Shown here: piece after piece, positions 11,845-23,399 of the stretch
How the letters are laid out: each line of letters begins with the position of its first letter
How positions within the stretch are numbered: the stretch's first letter is position 1
Assembly: GCA_016647705.1 (NCBI GenBank)
Contig: CM028339.1
Location: forward strand, 20,076,803 to 20,140,802
Direction of reading: 5' to 3'
Length of the DNA stretch: 64,000 nucleotides
Origin: Eucommia ulmoides
Taxonomy: Eukaryota; Streptophyta; Magnoliopsida; Garryales; Eucommiaceae
Made by a program: the position numbers and the translations under genes
Notes under the pieces: model-generated
What the model saw: the letters and a program-made list of their open reading frames with translations, nothing else
Databases searched by the model: none
What the model was told of the DNA's origin: nothing

Positions 11845-12240
11845 ACATAATCCTTGTATATCTACCTTGGTTACCAACTTTTGCTATTACCTCTAGTAAC
11901 TTTCCTTTGTAACATCTAGTGAGAAATGTACCATCAGGGAAAACCGTCAAGAGACAATATCACAATTGATATATGCACGCTTGAAATGCCAAAAACATAT
12001 GTTTAAAGTGACCTATATTGTTGCTGAAAGCCAACACAACATGACTACCCGAGTTCGTCTGCCTGCATATATAAGTAGACTATCTTAACTTATCATACTC
12101 TGACAAATAATCAACAAAAGTATTGTTTCGAGCCTTCTCAAATGTAAGCCAAACATAGAGATATATTATTTCTAAACCATGTTATTTCTAAAATGTTTCG
12201 ACAACGTCAACAAGTCTAGTATTTAGATTTACACAAATCT
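11845..12240 (-). pseudogene. MULE (Mutator-like) transposase remnant
   Basis: Minus-strand translation near 12030-11860 gives a run resembling the plant MULE transposase core: 'FKHMFLAFQAC', then 'YCLLTVFPDGTFLTRCYKG' and 'LLEVIAKVGNQG', including the D of the first catalytic position (PDGTFL). Upstream (12240-12060) comes 'ARNNTFVDYLSEYDKLR', which fits the region just before the core. At least four in-frame stops are present. The reading ends where the solo LTR inserted at 11826. No terminal inverted repeats were found. Confidence 0.72.
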
Positions 12241-13798
12241 TATCAACCAACTAACATGAAACAATATTTGAGCTAATCCATTTATTCTTATTTGTTCTAA
12301 AAGAAAAAACACAAGTATTCTCATTAACCGAATCTTGAATTTAAAAAAAAAAAAAAAATCCACTTTTACTCCTTACACTTCTGTGCACAAATCATGGGCA
12401 TTCCAAGGACTCACATTATGAACATGCCACCATTACACATATTTTGTTGTTCTTAAAGTACCGAAAATGAAAAACAACCTCAGTTGCAAATTTTCTGTGC
12501 ACCGTGCTAACTCACTCGTGCCATCCCTAATTTTTTGTCGTCTCTTATATGTCATTAGCCCATTGAGTAGACAATAACACCTTGTCATCGTTTGCTGGAA
12601 GCATATTCCATAACTTCCTATATAATCTATTTCATTATCATTGTCTTCTCTAACGACGTTGTTCACTGGAATGATAGGAATGGACGATGCCCATTCAACC
12701 TACTAGAATCATTCAGTCTCTTCTTCACACATACCTAAAGGAATTCAATCATCATGTGGGTAGCTAGCAAGAATATTTTTTTAAATTCATTTTGATCAAC
12801 AAGTACACAATATGGATGCACAGGCAACACATGTGACATGTCAATTTGAAACATTTGTCCATCTAGTAATAATTTTTTTTTGTACTAGCAAACCAATTAT
12901 ACAAATATTTTCAATCGTCAACACAGTTATAACTCCATCATACTTGCACAACAAGACAATATAATTTGACTTCTATGATTAAAAAAAAGTACACAATAAG
13001 ATATCATGTTGAATATAACATCAATTACTTTATTTAAAATGATGTTTGTATATGTTGAAATTAACATGGCCTAAATTAGCATAATAAAAAATAACTTTTA
13101 TATGTCTGTTGATAAGAATTTATCAATAATGTTATGTTATCGTTTATTGAAAAACACATTACATAGTCTGAATACAGTGTACATTGTTTCATTTTTACAC
13201 CAATAAAACACAAAAAATATATCATGTTGAATATAACACCAAACAATCCCAATCTTAACACCAACAAACACAAAAAGTTTCATATTAAATATAATATCAA
13301 AATTAAAAACATATATGATTCTCCTTATATTCCAAATATTATGTGAGTATAACACATGTTGAATTTAACATTATCCTAACTTATTAAAAATAAAAAATCG
13401 TATTGAATATAACATGCACTTCATTACCAATATTGAAACGCCCAGTGTCATTCCAAAACAAATTCCCCGTATTGCAACTTGCGTAACCGTATTGGAAATG
13501 CAACACAAAAATTCTTTTACTACATTGAATGCTGCAACTTGAAATGAATCACAAGTTCAAACAAAAAAAAAATATACGAGTTCAACGATTGAGAAGTAAT
13601 AATGAAAACCCAATTGATTACACAGACCCAATAATTTTTCAAAACGCTAATTCTCCCACAAAAAATAAAACGAACAAATATTGCAAGAATAAAAAAATCT
13701 TCACTGATATGAAAACGCTACAATCTTCTATTGAAAACCTGCAATGAAATGAACAACAATCTCTAATTTTTTATAAAATTACACCCAACATGCTATTT
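12241..13798. other. AT-rich non-coding region
   Basis: No credible gene. A 77-codon minus-strand frame at 12433-12666 could be an upstream piece of the MULE remnant but shows no recognisable motif. Between about 13000 and 13440 a short motif of the form (T/A)TTGAATATAACA(T/C)C recurs at least five times at irregular spacing; its origin is unknown. Confidence 0.5.
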
Positions 13799-13807
13799 TG
13801 GAAAGAT

Positions 13808-15739
13808 GGAGTTCTTTACCTAATAAATATTTTTCAAAAAAGAAATTACTGAAACAACTGATATTTGAACTTATTTAAGCAAGGCAAGTATCCCGCTGTT
13901 CTGAAGGTCGAGACTAGAATTTGTTTTTAAAATTTTTTTGATCCCGGCCTTGTGAATGCTTGGATCAAAATATATAATTTTTTTTGGTCTAGTCTTGTTC
14001 ATTACACAGCCCACACAGCCCACAGAGAGAGAGAGAGGAGAAAGTGAGAGGCACAATTCAATGTTTTGACACTTTTTACCCCTGAAATTTCAATATTATT
14101 AATAAATGATTTTTTATATTTTTTTTTTTTTACACTTTATTAATAAAAAAATTTTGACTCTTGAAAATGATTTTTCACACTTTATTTTTATTTTATTATT
14201 TATTCAATTCAATTAATAAAGAATTTTGACGGAAATATATACTTTATTATTTATTATATCATGATTTTTTTTTTACCAAATTAAATTTTTAGTCAACCGA
14301 ATGGGACATCCTGTCGACTAAATTCAATTTGGTTAACCAAAAATTAAATTTGGTCGACTGAATGGGACATCCTGCAGACCAAATTTAATTTGGTCGGCCA
14401 AGTTCTATTTTTGATAGACCGAATGAGATATCCCATCAACCAACATAATTTTGAAGGGCCAAATTCAATTCAAGTAATAAAGATTTTTCATGAAAATATT
14501 TACTTTATTATTTATTATATCATGATTTTTTTTTTTTAACTAAATTGAATTTTTGGTCGACCGAATGGAGCACCATATCGACCAAATTGAATTTTTGGTC
14601 AACCAAATTGAATTTTTAGTCAACCGAATTCGACATCCTATCGACTAAATTCTATTTGGTCTACCAAATTCAATTTTAGTCCAATTGAATTTTTGGTCGA
14701 CCGATTTCAATTTTTGGTCTACCGAAATTGAATTTAGTCGACAGCATGTCTCATTCGGTTGACCAAAAATTCAATTTAGTAGACCAAAAATTGAATTCGG
14801 TAGACCAAAAATTGAATTCGATAGACTAAATAGAATTTGGTCGATAAGATGTCCTATTCGGTCGACAAAAAATTCTAATCGGTTGACCAAAAATTGAATT
14901 CGGTAGACTAAATAGAATTTGGTCGATAGGATATCCCATTCGATCGACTAAAAATTCAATTTGGTCAATATAATGTCCCATTCGGTCGACCAAAAATTCA
15001 ATTTGGTAAAACAAAAATTCATGATATAATAAATAATAAAGTAAATATTTCCATGAAAAATCTTTATTACTTGAATTGAATTTGGTCCTTCAAAATTATA
15101 TTGGTTGGCGGGATGTCCCATTCGCACTACCAAAAATAGAACTTGGTCGACTAAATTAAATTTGATCTGCAGGATGTCCCATTCGGTTAACCAAATTTAA
15201 TTTTTAGTTGATCAAATTGAATTTAGTTTACAGGATGTCTCATTCGGTTAAATAAAAATTTAATTTGATAAAAATAATTTTCATGATATAATAAATAATA
15301 AAGTATATATTTCCATCAAAATTCTTTATTAGTTGAATTGAATAAATAATAAAATAAAAATAAAGTGTGAAAAATCATTTTCAAGAGTCAAAAAACAATT
15401 ATTAATAGTGTAAAAAAATATAAAAAATTATTTATTAATAACATTGAAATTTCAGGGATAAAAAGTGTCGAAACCTTGAATTGTGCCTCTCACTTTCTCC
15501 GCTTTTTGCTCTCTCTCTCTGTGGGCTGTGTGGGTAGTCTAATGAAAAAGACTAGGCCAAAAAAATTATATATTTTGATCCTAGCCTTCACAAGGTTGGA
15601 ATCAAAAAAATTAAAAAAAAAAAAATTCTAGTCCCGGCCTTCAAAACAGCGGGATACTTGCCTTGCGTAAATAAGTTCAAACATTAGTTGTTTTAGTAAT
15701 TTCTTTTTTTTTTTTAAATATTTATTAGGGAAAGAACAC
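13808..15739. mobile_element. Foldback MULE with 9-bp TSD TGGAAAGAT
   Basis: The outer ends are inverted repeats: GGAGTTCTTTACCTAATAAA on the left and GTGTTCTTTCCCTAATAAA on the right when reverse-complemented. They are flanked by an exact 9-bp direct repeat TGGAAAGAT at 13799-13807 and 15740-15748, the duplication size of Mutator-like elements. The inversion is not limited to the ends. The arms match for several hundred bases, including a CT/GA-rich block (14020-14045 against 15485-15530) and a block of 'GGTCGACCGAATGGGACATCC' repeats in both directions, so almost the whole 1.9 kb can fold on itself about a centre near 14750. It codes for nothing recognisable and must be mobilised in trans. 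Confidence 0.85.
14280..15260. repeat. Inverted arrays of GGTCGACCGAATGGGACATCC-type repeats
   Basis: Degenerate units built from 'AAATTGAATTT-TTGGTCGACC-GAATGGGACATCCT' occur many times: forward in 14290-14700 and in reverse complement in 14740-15260. They form the inner part of the foldback element. A 62-codon frame at 14826-15014 (with IEFLVDRMG repeats) is only a reading of these repeats. Confidence 0.75.
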
Positions 15740-15748
15740 TGGAAAGAT

Positions 15749-16004
15749 GTATTATGCAAAGATTTGAAATTTGTATCATAAATTAAAACGGAAATTTCTC
15801 TATTTTTATATAGGGTAATTATTTTATTATTTAAATTCAACTTAATAACAACAATTTAATTTAAAATGTCAAAATTAATGGGGGTATTTGTGTCATAAAA
15901 AATTCGAAATATTTAAAAACTAAAGTGTTATATTCAAAAAAGTCAATTTGATTTAAATGCATACTATAGGAATGAACAATTATTTTCATAATGGGTCCAT
16001 ACAT
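15749..16004. other. Short non-coding spacer
   Basis: About 250 bp of AT-rich sequence between the foldback MULE and the Harbinger-type element. Nothing recognisable. Confidence 0.5.
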
Positions 16005-16007
16005 TTA

Positions 16008-17095
16008 GGTGGCGTTTGGTAACTATTTTCATCCCAAAAATTCTTATCCCATTTTTAAATTTTTGGGATTTTTATTTGGATATAGCTTTTAGTAAATTTT
16101 GTTTCCATTTCCATTCCATTCCAAAATAAGAATTGTGCCCACTTTTTTTGTATAGGTATGAGAAACAAAAAAAAAAAATTATTTCCAAGATTTCCCATCT
16201 CATTCCCGTTGCCTAAAAGGACATGCCCGTCATTTTGTGATTTTTTAGTGAGATCCACACTTCAAACTTTGTCAGTCTTCTTTTCTTTCTCTTTCCTTCT
16301 TCTTGTTCTTCATCTTCTTAGTGTCTGGTTCGTCCTTCCTCCTCCGTCTAGTTGCCATCATCGTCCTCTTCCGTCTCCTTCGCGTCTACTTCTCCTTTGC
16401 GAAGCAGACATCTACTTTATCACTCTGGTTCATTGTCTTCTTCTACCGTGGCCGTCCCCGTCATCTTCTTCTCCATTCTCCATCTTCCATTGTCTACTTT
16501 GCCTTCGTTTGCTCCGCCTTAGGGTTTCGATTTCAAAATCAAAATCGATTTCGATTTCTTGTTTCGATTTCGATTTCGAAATCGAAATATGGTTTCAAAA
16601 TCGAATTCGATGTTGATTTTCTGTTTCGATTTCGATTTCCTATTTCCTTTTCGATTTTGAAATCGATGTTGATTTCCTGTTTCGATTTCGAAATCGAAAT
16701 AGAGTTTCAAAATCGAAATCTTGATTTCAATTTCCTATTTCGATTTCAATTTCGAAATCTTGATTTCGATTTCGAGCTGTAATCGATTTCGATTTCGATT
16801 GGGGTTTAGGATTTCAATTTCAATTTCGATTAAAGTTTAGAATTTCGATTTTGATTGGGGTTTAGGGTTTGATTTCTTTATGATTTCTTGATTGTAGGTT
16901 ATGGTTCGTTCTTGATTTTTTGAATAAAATCGTTAACAAGCGCGATTCTGTTAACAGATCCAAAAAAAATTGTCATTAACAAACGCGATTCTGTTCTTAA
17001 GAAAGAAACATAATTTTCATCACATCTCATTCCATTTCTATCCCACTATATGAGATACCACTATATGAGATAGCATAAAACGGTTACCATTACTT
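16008..17095. mobile_element. Decayed Harbinger-type MITE downstream of the P450
   Basis: The left end GGTGGCGTTTGGTAACTATT follows a TTA (16005-16007), like the ends of the MITEs at 21352-21941 and 40080-40681. Near its right side (16920-17010) it shares their sub-terminal block 'ATAAAATCGTTA-CAA-CGCGATTCTGTT' followed by 'AAAATTGTC(A/G)TTA-CAAACG'. The last bases are worn; the best right limit is around 17095 (GGTTACC), where no clear TSD remains. The middle is filled by a pyrimidine-rich stretch and TTTCGA repeats instead of the CCG-rich filler of the other two copies. Confidence 0.6.
16520..16865. repeat. TTTCGA / GATTTC hexamer-like repeat
   Basis: Long irregular array of TTTCGATTTCGATTTC with interspersed reverse complements (TTTCGAAATCGAAAT), so parts can form hairpins. 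The overlapping long frames here with FRF/FDFD or KSKS composition are products of this simple sequence and not genes. Confidence 0.85.
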
Positions 17096-17170
17096 TTCCA
17101 ATTCTCAATTCTCATAGGGAGAAAAGCCCAAGGCAGTTTTTTCTTGTCACAAGAAGAGGAAACAAAGTTT

Positions 17171-17180
17171 TTATTTATTA
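17171..17180 (-). terminator. Candidate polyadenylation signal of the P450
   Basis: Minus-strand AATAAATAAA lies about 95 nt downstream of the P450 stop codon. Its spacing and orientation suit a plant poly-A signal, but plant signals are loose, so this is only a candidate. Confidence 0.5.
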
Positions 17181-17272
17181 AAAATAACAACAACAATAAT
17201 AACATAATAAACCCAAAATAAGGAATAGCTGAACGAGTCCATTTTTGCTTGGAACACAACACACAGTTACAC

Positions 17273-19575
17273 CTAGATTCGGTGTAAAATGAGATGGGCG
17301 CCGTGCTGAGGTTGCACCGTCATGAGACCATAGGGAGCATGAACGTACGACGGCGACAACTCAAACCAAAAGTCTTTCAGATACATCGCCACCGCCATTT
17401 TTGCTTCTATAAGAGCCAAGTTTTGGCCGACGCACATTCTGGGTCCCAAGCTAAACGGGAAAAATGAACCCAACTGGCTCTCCGTCGCCTTCAGCAGCCC
17501 CTCGGAAAACCTCTCCGGGTTGAACTCCATTGCGTCTTTTCCCCATATATCAGGGTCCTGTTGAATCATGATCGCCGGCATCATCACGTGCACTCCGGCC
17601 GGTACAAATAGCTTTCCCAGCATGGTGTCTTCCTGAGCAACTTTCGTCATCTCAACCACAGGCGGGTATAACCTTAGAACCTCGTACAGAATCATCGTTA
17701 TCTGTCCAAAAAAAATCAAAATTTTATCTGCATCAACAATCAAAACAAAGAACATTGAACTTACATATGTGTGTGTACTTACCACTTTTAAGCGGTTTAT
17801 TCCGTCGTAATCAGGAGTCTTATCGCCAAACACTTCGAAAACTTCTTCTCTGGCGCGTGTCTGCCACTCGGGATGTTGACTCAGCAACACCATTGTCCAA
17901 ACATGGAGAGCAGAGGAGGTTTCTTGTCCCGCGAAGAAGATAAGCTTACACTCGCCGATGATCTCATCAATGCTCATTCCGGCGTTCTTGTTGTTCCCTT
18001 GTTCTTTAATCTCGTTCTGGTTGCTCTCCAACAACATTCCCAACAAATCATCATTCTTAGCTATCCCTGCTTTCATCCCCTTGATCTTATTGTCAATGAT
18101 GCTCCTCATTCTAGCCCTAGCTTCCTTGTCACACGCCCTGATTTTGTTGTTCGTTTTTGTAGGCAAAAACCTATGACCAAACAACATGTTTAAGACAACA
18201 TTGGAAAAAACATAAGATTTTGTTTAAAAAAATATTGAATATTACCGTCGGCCGGGGATGTAAACTGATTGCGTGACTTGGGTTACAAGGAAGGAGAGTT
18301 CTTTCATAAGTTCAAAAATTCTTCTTCCTTCTTCGTAGTTGCAACCGAATAATGTTCGGGATATGACATCACCGGTTAGGGCCTCGACGTAGTGCCACAC
18401 GTCGACCTCAGCTGAACCGCCGGGAGGGACTAACTTCTTCCACTCGCTTACCATATCAGCACAACTATCGTGGATTGCAGGAAGCATAAGCTGAAAAAAT
18501 ATAACATAATATGTTTTTTTACTACGTTTAGAACAGGGGTAGCCAGAATAAAAACTTAATCCTTAAAGAAATAATTATACTCCAGTCCTGAAACTTTTTT
18601 TACTTTATACTAACATCTTTTTTAATTTTATGTCATACACTGTAGTTTAAAAGACGATAATGCCCCTATAACAATGTCACACTTTACCCCCAAACTTTGA
18701 CAACGTTTTTACTTTCTACTGTTTGAAAAGCTATAATTTTTTACCAGCTTAAAAATTGAACCTTTTTACAGGGGCATTTTAGTCTTTTGGTTCATTCTGT
18801 AACCAAACTTTAGTCCATAGTTCAAGGTATACTTAGATAAAGTGAAAATTAGTGAAGCGGTCAATTATGAGTGATTATTTCTATTTATAGTATTATTACG
18901 AGCAGCAATCACCCCAAAGACAAAGGTGAAAGGGATTTAAATATAAAAAGACCACAAGAGGAAACCTTCAACTTCTCCAAATAGAATGCGGGGTTTAGCG
19001 TTCTTCGGCGAATAGCCCAAGGCTCACCCTCGAGACTACCGATTCCGGCCAACAAATGCCTGGTAATGGGGTCAAGCGAATGATGATTCTTGTGAAATAT
19101 ATAGTACTTTGTAAAAATCTCTTTCACAAGTTCCGGTTCGGCAATGTGGAGTCTTGGAATCCTTCCGACCCACATAAAGGAATTTTTACCTACAAACAAC
19201 GTTGTTTTAAATAACACACATACAAAAAGGACACATGTCAAGGTGTTGGTTGACAAAACTTTACAAGAAAATCAGTACTATATATATATGAATACCGTAA
19301 GTAGCGACGGTTTTGACGACGTGGGGCATGATGCGTGCCGGAACATTGCCGTCGACAGGGATGGGGCGAGACAGGGCGTCCCTGATCAGCTTCCCACTCT
19401 CGTACTGGTCTCCCAAAAATACCCTGTAGGAGTTGCCTTTCAGACCCTGTTGCCTCAGGCATTTCTCCAGTTTCTTGGGGGTAAAATAGACCCAGTCCAA
19501 GAACTTATGAATACAGTAAACAAGAAGAACAACACAACCCCAAGAAGGGATCAACTTTAGTGGAATGCTCTCCAT
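17273..19575 (-). CDS. Cytochrome P450, CYP72A-like monooxygenase (five exons)
   Basis: Exons on the minus strand are 19296-19575, 18966-19189, 18246-18490, 17783-18170 and 17273-17701. All introns are GT-AG (106, 475, 75 and 81 bp) and the phases agree, giving 1566 nt (521 residues plus stop), a normal P450 length. The ATG at 19575 is followed by a hydrophobic anchor (about residues 8-22, ending in 'CVVLLVYCI'), so the protein should sit in the ER membrane facing the cytosol. Visible family motifs are AGQETS (I-helix oxygen-activation site), YEVLRLYPP (ExxR), FNPERF, and the haem loop FSLGPRMCVG with its cysteine ligand. 'PKKLEKCLRQQGLKGNSYR' and the ending HLILHRI are typical of CYP72A, a group oxidising terpenoids such as secologanin precursors, triterpenes and gibberellins. 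The actual substrate cannot be read from sequence. No stop or frameshift interrupts the exons; it is the one apparently functional gene here. Confidence 0.93.
18491..18965 (-). other. Second intron of the P450
   Basis: 475 bp, much longer than the other three introns (75-106 bp). Minus-strand boundaries are AAG|GTTTCC and TTTTCAG|CTTATG. It is AT-rich and holds phrases such as 'ACAGGGGCATTTTAGTCTTTTG' that are common in plant repeats, so a small decayed insertion may account for its size. I could not define ends or a TSD. Confidence 0.6.
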
Positions 19576-19661
19576 TGCTTTTTCCAATGTGTAATTGGAA
19601 AAAAAGAAAAGAAGAGAGGACTCTGGATAGATCGCGTAAAATGCTGAGAACTTATGGGCCT

Positions 19662-19670
19662 ATTTATAGA
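19662..19670 (-). promoter_or_regulatory. TATA box of the P450
   Basis: The minus strand reads CTATAAATAGG about 90 bp upstream of the ATG at 19575, a good match to the plant TATA consensus and a normal distance allowing for a leader of about 60 nt. Confidence 0.7.
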
Positions 19671-19777
19671 TCAGTCGGGGTAAATTTGGAAGAATGACTT
19701 TTTAATGGTGTGCAAAAATGCGTGGGTGACTGTGTGCAAGAGAGATTGGGAAACAATAATATTGTTGTGACTGTAAC

Positions 19778-19780
<3 letters not shown>

Positions 19781-19810
<30 letters not shown>
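19781..19810. repeat. GA microsatellite in the P450 promoter
   Basis: About fifteen AG units roughly 110 bp upstream of the TATA box. GA/CT runs are common in plant promoters and can bind GAGA-binding (BBR/BPC) factors; whether this one does is not shown. Confidence 0.9.
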
Positions 19811-19814
<4 letters not shown>

Positions 19815-20912
19815 GAGGGAAGGGACGACTGAGGGGGACCTATTTGTTTTTGTAATTTAACATTCCATTAGTTTATACTTATTTTTTCTTATTTTATCTT
19901 TAATTTTGAAAAACTTTTATACGTAATTGCAATTTATATTTTAGTCTCATGCATTTAAAAAGATAGAAGACTCAATACACGTGTTCTACTCTTCCAATTA
20001 TATGTATCTAACTTATGTAAAAAATATTTATTTAATTTAACAAATATTACATAAATACATGTGACATAACTATATATAATTTATAATGTGTAATTAATAT
20101 TACACAGGCGTGAGCACATGCAGAATCACCTTAATTTTTTGAAAATATACATTTTCACCTCTTTATTTTTAGAAAAAATCAATTGTAATCTTTAAAATTT
20201 TATATAATTCTCCCTTAATTTATATAAATTTCAAGTGAGCTAAAAAAAATTATCCTTTAAAAAATACTTTATATTTTTTTCATATGTAAATCAAGAATAA
20301 AAATTATAATATTAAAATATTTAAATTAAAAATATATATTGATATATGTTTTTTCAGACTCGTATATTATGTTAGTTTAAAATTAGTGGTAATGAAATTA
20401 AAACCTTGGATACCCGAACCAAAACTCACTGTAAAAATATGAATTTCAGTAACATCAACATCTCAAAGACTTGTAGCCTTGCTGATAATTAATTATTTTT
20501 TTCAAATGTTTAGAGTTCGACCTCCTCAAATGTAAACTAAAAAAACATAAGGATTAGTTTCGCTTTTTATGATTAGAATTTCAATGCCGAACTCTAACCT
20601 CCAACTTGCCTTATTTTAAGTTACAAAATTGAACTTTACATTTTCATGATTTTTAATTTTACTTAAATTCATATTTAACAATTATAATTTATTTATTTTA
20701 TTTCTAGAATAAAAATATAAAGATTAAAAAGTAAAAAAAAAAATTAGAGAAAAAAGCAATGTTTCATTGATCCATTTCGATTTTAAACAAAATTGCATGA
20801 TTCGATTTAAAAAAAAAAAAAAAAAAAAGACATGTTTGTAAGACAATTTTGGTTTTACGGTTTTTTAAAAGATTTCAATTTTGATTTATTTTTTTTTAAC
20901 TGCATTGAAATA
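19811..20912. other. AT-rich intergenic region
   Basis: Very AT-rich with homopolymer runs (for example poly-A at 20811-20828). No ORF, repeat boundary or RNA gene was recognised. Confidence 0.6.
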
Positions 20913-20917
20913 CATAC

Positions 20918-21972
20918 TGTTGGCCAAGTGAACTATCCAAAAGGAAGTGAATTGGGTAGTTATAAAAATTTGAACAAATTTCTTATCTTTCAACACTTAT
21001 TAAATTAATTTTAAACACTAATTTTACTTAGATCAATTTTTCTTTTTCAATTTCACATTGAAGCAATTAATTGAATTTAATTAGAATCATATTATAAACA
21101 CACATAAATATCAATAATTTAATTTGTGTCGTGTGTGATCCTAATCGAGATAAATTAAAAGTAAAAATGAATTTGAGTTGTTTTCTCCTAGATTCTTTAG
21201 AATTTTCAATCTCTTAATGTCTATCTCTGCATTCTTCACAATTTCTTCATGATGTTATCTTGATTGAAACTCTTTAAAGTAAAATATTCAATAAAAATGT
21301 TAGTTTCACAAAAAATATCAACACTTGTTCCACATAAAATATCAACACTTAGGCCCCGTTTGGTTAGTGTTCCCAACCAAACCCAACCCAAAAATTCAGG
21401 GATTGATTGTTGGGAATGCATTGGGCAACGCACAAAACCCAACCCAACCCAACCCAAAAAATAGGAATTGATTCTCAAAATCCTAAAGAAACCAGAAACA
21501 AAAAAAGTTATTTCTTTTTGTGCCAAAAAAACTCAACCCAAAGTTGTCAACTTCCAACTTCATCTGCCGGCCGACCACCACCACCTGCCGCCGCCGCTGT
21601 CCAGCGACCGACCGTCGTCTCCGGCGACCTTCGCTGCCGGCGGTTACCTCCGGCGACCATCGCCGGCCGCCGCCTCCGCTATCCGGCGATCGTCCGCCGT
21701 CTCCGGCCACCTCCGCCGCCGCCGCCGTCTGGCCGTCACCAAACAAAAAAAAAATTAAAAAAAAAAAAAATTAGTTACAGGATAAAATCGTTACCAAACA
21801 CATTCTGTTCTCATCACAAAACAAAAATTGTCGTTACCAAACGTAATTCTATTCTCAAAATTCTCAACCCAACCCAATTCAACTCAACCCAATCAATTCT
21901 AGTTGGGTTCAAAAAAGTGGGAACACTAATCAAACGCCACCTTAATTATCCATCAAAATCCCGAGATCAACA
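20918..21972 (-). repeat. 3' LTR of the deleted Copia element, split by a MITE
   Basis: Aligns with 24570-25008 except for one 590-bp insertion (21352-21941), which is the Harbinger MITE, plus one TTA copy. Without it the LTR is about 460 bp. On the minus strand the purine run AGGGGGAGT just inside the LTR, near 22030-22040, is the probable polypurine tract. Confidence 0.88.
21352..21941. mobile_element. PIF/Harbinger-type MITE with TSD TTA, copy 1
   Basis: The ends are inverted repeats: GGCCCCGTTTGGTTAGTGTT on the left and GGTGGCGTTTGATTAGTGTT on the right when reverse-complemented. It is flanked by TTA at 21349-21351 and 21942-21944, the hallmark duplication of PIF/Harbinger elements. The second LTR of the host element has the unfilled site (CACTTAATTGTCC at about 24974-24986), which proves both boundaries. 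The centre (about 21556-21735) is strikingly GC-rich with CCG/CGG runs, unlike the AT-rich arms. Proline- and arginine-rich frames across it are not credible genes. Confidence 0.92.
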
Positions 21973-23399
21973 ATTTCTCCATTTTTTATGATGACAATTA
22001 ATTTTAATATTTTCTTCAAAATAAAAATGTAACCATACTCCCCCTAAATCTAAGGACGAGTCGTTTAACTCGTTGAAGCACAATCATGAAGAATAATTTA
22101 AAAACTTATCAGATATTCAACAAAGCACAAAATATGATCAAAGATATTCAATAAAGCAATATGATCATAACAACAATATTCTCCCCCTATATTAGTGCAA
22201 TGTTTAGGCAAACAAATTAAAAAGATTAAGTAACTCGTTTAAGCTCAAAAATGGTTTCCCCTTTATATCTTTCCTTTTATCAGTCAATTCAGTTCAATAA
22301 ACATCAAACACACTCTGTCCCTTTGTCATCTCAAAAAGTAGGGAAGGAGAACCAAAAACATCACTCTTAGTATATAATCTCGCTCTATATAATTGTAAAC
22401 AAGTAATTCATGCTTAGGAGAATAAACCTTAGGCAATCAAAATATTTCAACAATGTAACATGATATCAATTAATATCTTCTTTATAGATAGAATCTAGAA
22501 ACATGTAATCGTTAATGTACTAGAACAGGAAGTATATCCCAATAATAATATGCATATTAAAGAAGTTATCTCATAACATTCTAGATTCTTTCCAGAATAA
22601 TAATCATTTAAAAACCAAGGAACATTAAAAGCGTATTAGAAAAACATATTATCATGCATATAGCTAAATACTTGATGCTCATAAATATATACATGTGCAC
22701 AAAGCATCAACTTAAAATATTAAGCACAGATTAACATGTCATGTATATTCAAACGATCTTATATATATGGTATTAAAAATAGATTAATACAATTTCATAA
22801 AATGATACCAACTAGGATCTGCTTAATTTCATACGATATGACAGTCAAATAAGATCATGCTAAAAACTGATTTTATTAAATATTTGATACAATAAATAAC
22901 TCAGGTTTAATTAATAAATCAATATTAGCTAACAATAAAATTTCATGTAAGCATATAACCAAGGTCATAAACAACCCAGATCAAATAAATCATTTAATTC
23001 TCCTTAATATTCGATATCATGCATTTTATAAATCAAGATGTATAAAAAATCAGCTCAATTCAACTTATTTGTATAAAAGTATATAACATGAATGACAGCA
23101 CATTATACAAATAATCCTACTAAAATGCATGTGCAACAAGTTATTAATACTACTTAGTAGGAGCTCAAACACTTAATTCATTTTTCAAATCACATTACAT
23201 GTTTTTCAAACATATGATCACTACTTGATTAAGCACATAAAACATATTAATACACCTTAACTAAATATGATTCTTACAATTACCATGCACTATTTCTAAG
23301 ATAACAAGTAACGCATTATTTAAAATAAGTTTTAGAAACCATTATCAACTTACCTATTTGGTAACTCAGATACCTCCCTCTTTAACAAATTTAATGGAT

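Noticed and set aside
14826..15133. Two minus-strand frames with repeated IEFLVDRMG-like text
   Set aside because: Translations of the inverted repeat arrays in the foldback element.
16158..16782. Two overlapping plus-strand frames of about 150-160 codons
   Set aside because: They run through pyrimidine-rich DNA and TTTCGA repeats inside a decayed MITE; the Phe/Arg/Ser bias is from composition, with no domain.
17755..18193. Plus-strand frames opposite the P450
   Set aside because: Shadows of the P450 exons and introns on the other strand.
19144..19560. 138-codon plus-strand frame
   Set aside because: Antisense to P450 exons 1 and 2; the sense strand has the conserved protein and correct splice sites.
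19576..19587. Upstream start for the P450 four codons earlier
   Set aside because: It would use a TTG; the first ATG is at 19575 and gives the usual N-terminus.
21407..21991. 194-codon frame with Pro/Arg-rich middle
   Set aside because: It crosses the CCG-rich core of a MITE and both its boundaries. Alternative frames on both strands are equally open because of GC-rich repeats.
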